Source of the DNA: DATIJJ01 sp035478795
Lineage (GTDB): Bacteria; Pseudomonadota; Gammaproteobacteria; DSM-16500
Reading direction: 5' to 3'
Assembly: GCA_035478795.1 (NCBI GenBank)
Contig: DATIJJ010000037.1
Location: 12,215-76,214 of the forward strand
Length of the DNA: 64,000 nt
In this document: positions 61,652 through 64,000 of the stretch, piece by piece
Layout of the letters: every line of letters begins with the position of its first letter
How positions within the stretch are numbered: the stretch's first letter is position 1
Notes under the pieces: generated by a model
What the model saw: the letters and a program-made list of their open reading frames with translations, nothing else
Database searches by the model: none
What the model was told of the DNA's origin: nothing
Program-made: the position numbers and the translations under genes

Positions 61652-63115
61652 ATGAATTTTATAGGAAGAAATGAAGAAAAAATTGTGTTAGACGATTTTT
61701 TCAAATCTGACTATCCGGAATTTCTCGCAATTTATGGGAGAAGACGTATCGGAAAAACATTCCTGATCAAGCAGTCATTTACCGGGCAAGACTGCTTTTT
61801 CTTTAATGTTACTGGCGTGCAAAATGGGAAACTGGATACTCAAATCAATCGATTTACTCAGGAAGTTGGAAGAATATTCTATCAGGGTGCAGAGATAAAG
61901 GAACGAGATAACTGGATTGACACCTTTGACTTATTATCGGGAGCAATTGATAAAATCGTTCCAAAAGATAAAAAAATTGTTTTATTTTTTGATGAATTTC
62001 CGTGGATGGCAACGCATAAATCCGGATTACTGCAAGCATTGGAACATCGCTGGAATCATACCTGGTCAAACGACCAACGAATTAAATTAATCATCTGCGG
62101 TTCTTCTGCTTCCTGGATCATAAAAAAAATAATTAATAATAAAGGCGGTTTGCACAACAGGATAACCCGGAAAATTCACTTAATGCCATTTAACCTGAGA
62201 GATACAGGCGCTTTATTAGAGAATCAAAAAATTAATCTGAATCACAAGCAAATTACAGAACTCTATATGATGACAGGCGGTGTGCCTTATTATTTATTAC
62301 CCGTTGAAAAAAATCAGTCAGCAGCACAAATTATTGATAAGCTGGCATTCCAGCAAAACAGCTTGCTATTCAATGAATTTGATAACTTATTTTCATCATT
62401 ATTTGAAAATTCTGGAAATTATATTGAGCTGCTGCGAATTATTGCAAAAAGTCGATCCGGGATAGGACAAGAAGAAATTATTGGTCAATCAGATGAAATA
62501 TCACGCGGAGGAAGAACAATTGATCGATTAAAAGAATTGGAAGATACAGGGTTTATCATTAGCTTTATGCCACACCTGCATAAAAAACGTGGAAGATATT
62601 ATCGATTAATTGATGAATATACGCTGTTCTATCTTGACTGGATTGAGCCGATAAAAAATTCTTTACAGAAAAACTCGCTTCAGCCAGGCTATTTTCGGGA
62701 AAAGCATTCTTCACCTGCATGGCATAGCTGGGCTGGATATGCTTTTGAATCGATTTGTTATAAGCATTTATCTCAGATAAGAAAAAAATTAGATATTAGC
62801 CCGAGTGCCGTGGCGAATGGATGGCGATATGTGCCTCTCAAAAGGTCCAAAGAAAGTGGCGCACAGATCGATTTACTCTTTGATCGAGATGATGATTCCA
62901 TCACTATTTGCGAGATTAAGTACACTACCGAGCCTTTTATAATCACAAAAAGTTACGCGGAAAATCTCAAAAATAAAATTGCTGTTTTCAAAGACAAAAC
63001 CCGAACGAAAAAACAAATTTTTCTTGCTATGATTTCAGCCAGCGGAATCAAAAATACCATATATTCAGAAGAAATGGTTCAGGGAGTTGTAACATTAGAG
63101 GATTTATTTAGGTAA
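61652..63115 (+). CDS. STAND-like ATPase with C-terminal nuclease-like domain (DUF234 type)
   Basis: A 487-residue protein. The P-loop is IYGRRRIGKTFLIKQ and Walker B FFDEFPWM; GSSASWIIKKII and RGGRTIDRLKELEDTGFI (winged helix) follow. The C-terminal domain has GAQIDLLFDRDD and CEIKYT, the acid and E-x-K pattern of PD-(D/E)XK nucleases. The layout matches archaeal-type ATPases with DUF234. No ribosome-binding site is clear. Base composition is A+T-rich compared with its neighbours. The family is thought to be a mobile or defence-related ATPase, but no function is proven. Confidence 0.85.
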   Translation: MNFIGRNEEKIVLDDFFKSDYPEFLAIYGRRRIGKTFLIKQSFTGQDCFFFNVTGVQNGKLDTQINRFTQEVGRIFYQGAEIKERDNWIDTFDLLSGAIDKIVPKDKKIVLFFDEFPWMATHKSGLLQALEHRWNHTWSNDQRIKLIICGSSASWIIKKIINNKGGLHNRITRKIHLMPFNLRDTGALLENQKINLNHKQITELYMMTGGVPYYLLPVEKNQSAAQIIDKLAFQQNSLLFNEFDNLFSSLFENSGNYIELLRIIAKSRSGIGQEEIIGQSDEISRGGRTIDRLKELEDTGFIISFMPHLHKKRGRYYRLIDEYTLFYLDWIEPIKNSLQKNSLQPGYFREKHSSPAWHSWAGYAFESICYKHLSQIRKKLDISPSAVANGWRYVPLKRSKESGAQIDLLFDRDDDSITICEIKYTTEPFIITKSYAENLKNKIAVFKDKTRTKKQIFLAMISASGIKNTIYSEEMVQGVVTLEDLFR

Positions 63116-63123
63116 AATTTGAC

Positions 63124-63762
63124 TCAGCCAGAACCCAATGGCTGGTATTTTTTTTCTTCGTCCAGATACGTAAAAATTTCCCCTGCCCCGATATCAAAAA
63201 ACCATAAATGAATAGCCAGTTTTTTCTTTTTGACTTTTTCAAGCAGCCAGGGAAACGTCAGGCAATTCTGATAAGATTGTTGAAGAGCGGATTTCGCGCA
63301 AGCATCCACATCCTGCACACGCGAATCCGGGGTTTTAATCAGTGAAACCCAATTATTGATGAAATCATTTCTATTGGCATTTTCATTATCATTATCATTT
63401 TCATTCTGGCTGTTTTTTAAAAGCGCCTGGATACCACCACATTGGCTGTGGCCCAGCAAGATCAGGTTTTCAACCTCTAAAAAACGCACACCAAATTCAA
63501 GAGCCGCACTGGTACCATGGTGTGCATCGTCTTTTTCATACGGCGGGACGATATTGGCTACATTGCGCACCACAAATAAATCACCCGGCTCACACTGTAA
63601 AATCAAAGCCGGATCCACGCGAGAGTCGCAACAGGCAACAACCATGATTTTTGGCTGCTGCCCCACATTCGACAGATAATGCATGACAGAGGAGTCGCCC
63701 AGCGCATATTTCGCCCGGAAGGCCTGATAACCCTGTAATACCTTGTTAAAATTCTTTCCCAC
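63124..63762 (-). CDS. Beta-carbonic anhydrase
   Basis: A 212-residue zinc enzyme converting CO2 and bicarbonate. The zinc ligands are in VVACCDSRVDP (Cys, Asp-Arg pair) and LGHSQCGGI (His, Cys), with GDLFVVRNVANIVPP between. An acidic/Asn-rich insert (SQNENDNDNENANRND) lies after the second zinc motif and is encoded by hexamer repeats. It uses a GTG start with GAGGA upstream. Convergent with the ATPase gene (8-base gap). Confidence 0.93.
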   Translation of the reverse strand: MGKNFNKVLQGYQAFRAKYALGDSSVMHYLSNVGQQPKIMVVACCDSRVDPALILQCEPGDLFVVRNVANIVPPYEKDDAHHGTSAALEFGVRFLEVENLILLGHSQCGGIQALLKNSQNENDNDNENANRNDFINNWVSLIKTPDSRVQDVDACAKSALQQSYQNCLTFPWLLEKVKKKKLAIHLWFFDIGAGEIFTYLDEEKKYQPLGSG

Positions 63763-63849
63763 GCTGAATCCTCATTGTGATGGGTTTATCTCTATTAAAA
63801 CAGATTTTAAAGTTTCACGTAGAACCTTTTAATCAGGGCTGGCCCCTGA

Positions 63850-63910
63850 AAATCATCCCACAAACGTCACACATCCATGGCTCGTCAAATCATCCCATAA
63901 ACGTCACATC
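63850..63910. repeat. Two direct repeats in the right-end intergenic region
   Basis: AAATCATCCCACAAACGTCA (from 63850) recurs as AAATCATCCCATAAACGTCA (from 63887), a period of 37 bases with one difference. No gene is seen between 63763 and the window edge. Confidence 0.6.
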
Positions 63911-63950
63911 AGAAACGTGAATACCGAATAAGCTCTGTCATGCCAGCACG

Positions 63951-64000
63951 TTTTTAGCTGGCATCCAGTGTCTTTAAAGGCGCTGGATGCCAGCTAAAAA
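63951..64000. repeat. Inverted repeat at the right window edge
   Basis: TTTTTAGCTGGCATCCAG (63951-63968) is the exact complement of CTGGATGCCAGCTAAAAA (63983-64000), 18-base arms around 14 bases. It is probably one end or a whole copy of a dispersed repeat cut by the window boundary. Confidence 0.75.

Overview
The window looks like a chromosomal segment of a gammaproteobacterium, most likely of the Legionellales (Legionella/Coxiella relatives). This is an inference from gene content: a Fis-type regulator, a ProQ/FinO protein, a complete BioC-BioH type biotin pathway, an RT0821/Lpp0805-type surface protein, a Rap1a/Tai-type protein, Kdo 3-hydroxylase, and many small secreted proteins. By eye the base composition is moderately A+T-rich. 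I recognised no rRNA, tRNA or CRISPR array. Genes are dense and many overlap by ATGA.

Layout. 1-3717: a minus-strand operon of a membrane glycosyltransferase, a GT2 glycosyltransferase and a CofD-like protein cut by the window edge. 3858-8058: queC, fis, a Lys-rich coiled-coil protein, a ProQ/FinO RNA chaperone, a 3-hydroxyisobutyryl-CoA hydrolase-like enzyme and bioH. 8218-13639: a ribosome-hibernation/cold-shock fusion overlapping bioF, then bioC-bioD-bioA-bioB. 14186-14611: a repeat-rich gap beside an antitoxin without a toxin. 14856-19067: ETF-ubiquinone oxidoreductase, thiolase and an amino-acid permease. 19149-23216: small envelope proteins, ldcA and a polysaccharide deacetylase. 23425-27300: an MFS carrier facing ribE-ribBA-ribH behind an FMN riboswitch. 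27437-32378: a secreted NlpC/P60-like protein, then an amidase/NamZ/permease cluster that looks like peptidoglycan salvage. 33180-36158: an MNIO (DUF692) RiPP cassette of the bufferin type. 36205-47724: a methyltransferase, argS, a ribbon-helix-helix/membrane pair, and pbpC facing an alpha-2-macroglobulin. 47789-54765: a TacA/TacT toxin-antitoxin pair, an AraC regulator, and an EmrB-EmrA-outer-membrane-factor efflux operon. 54953-64000: an L,D-transpeptidase, a Lon-like protease, nested repeats, kdoO, a cold-shock protein, serA facing serB, an ATPase-nuclease with palindromes in front, and a beta-carbonic anhydrase.

Functional themes. Biotin synthesis is complete from malonyl-ACP methylation (BioC) through ester cleavage (BioH) to BioB. 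Envelope and peptidoglycan remodelling recurs (LdcA, AmiE-like amidase, NamZ, PbpC with macroglobulin, L,D-transpeptidase, NodB deacetylase). The most interesting locus is the MNIO cassette: two different Cys-rich precursors, a YceI protein, the DUF692 enzyme and its DUF2063 partner, with a promoter and a terminator hairpin after the first precursor. Among repeats, a 63-bp-period element occurs beside both toxin-antitoxin-type loci, and a 180-bp inverted-repeat element sits inside a palindrome whose empty form is present elsewhere in the window.
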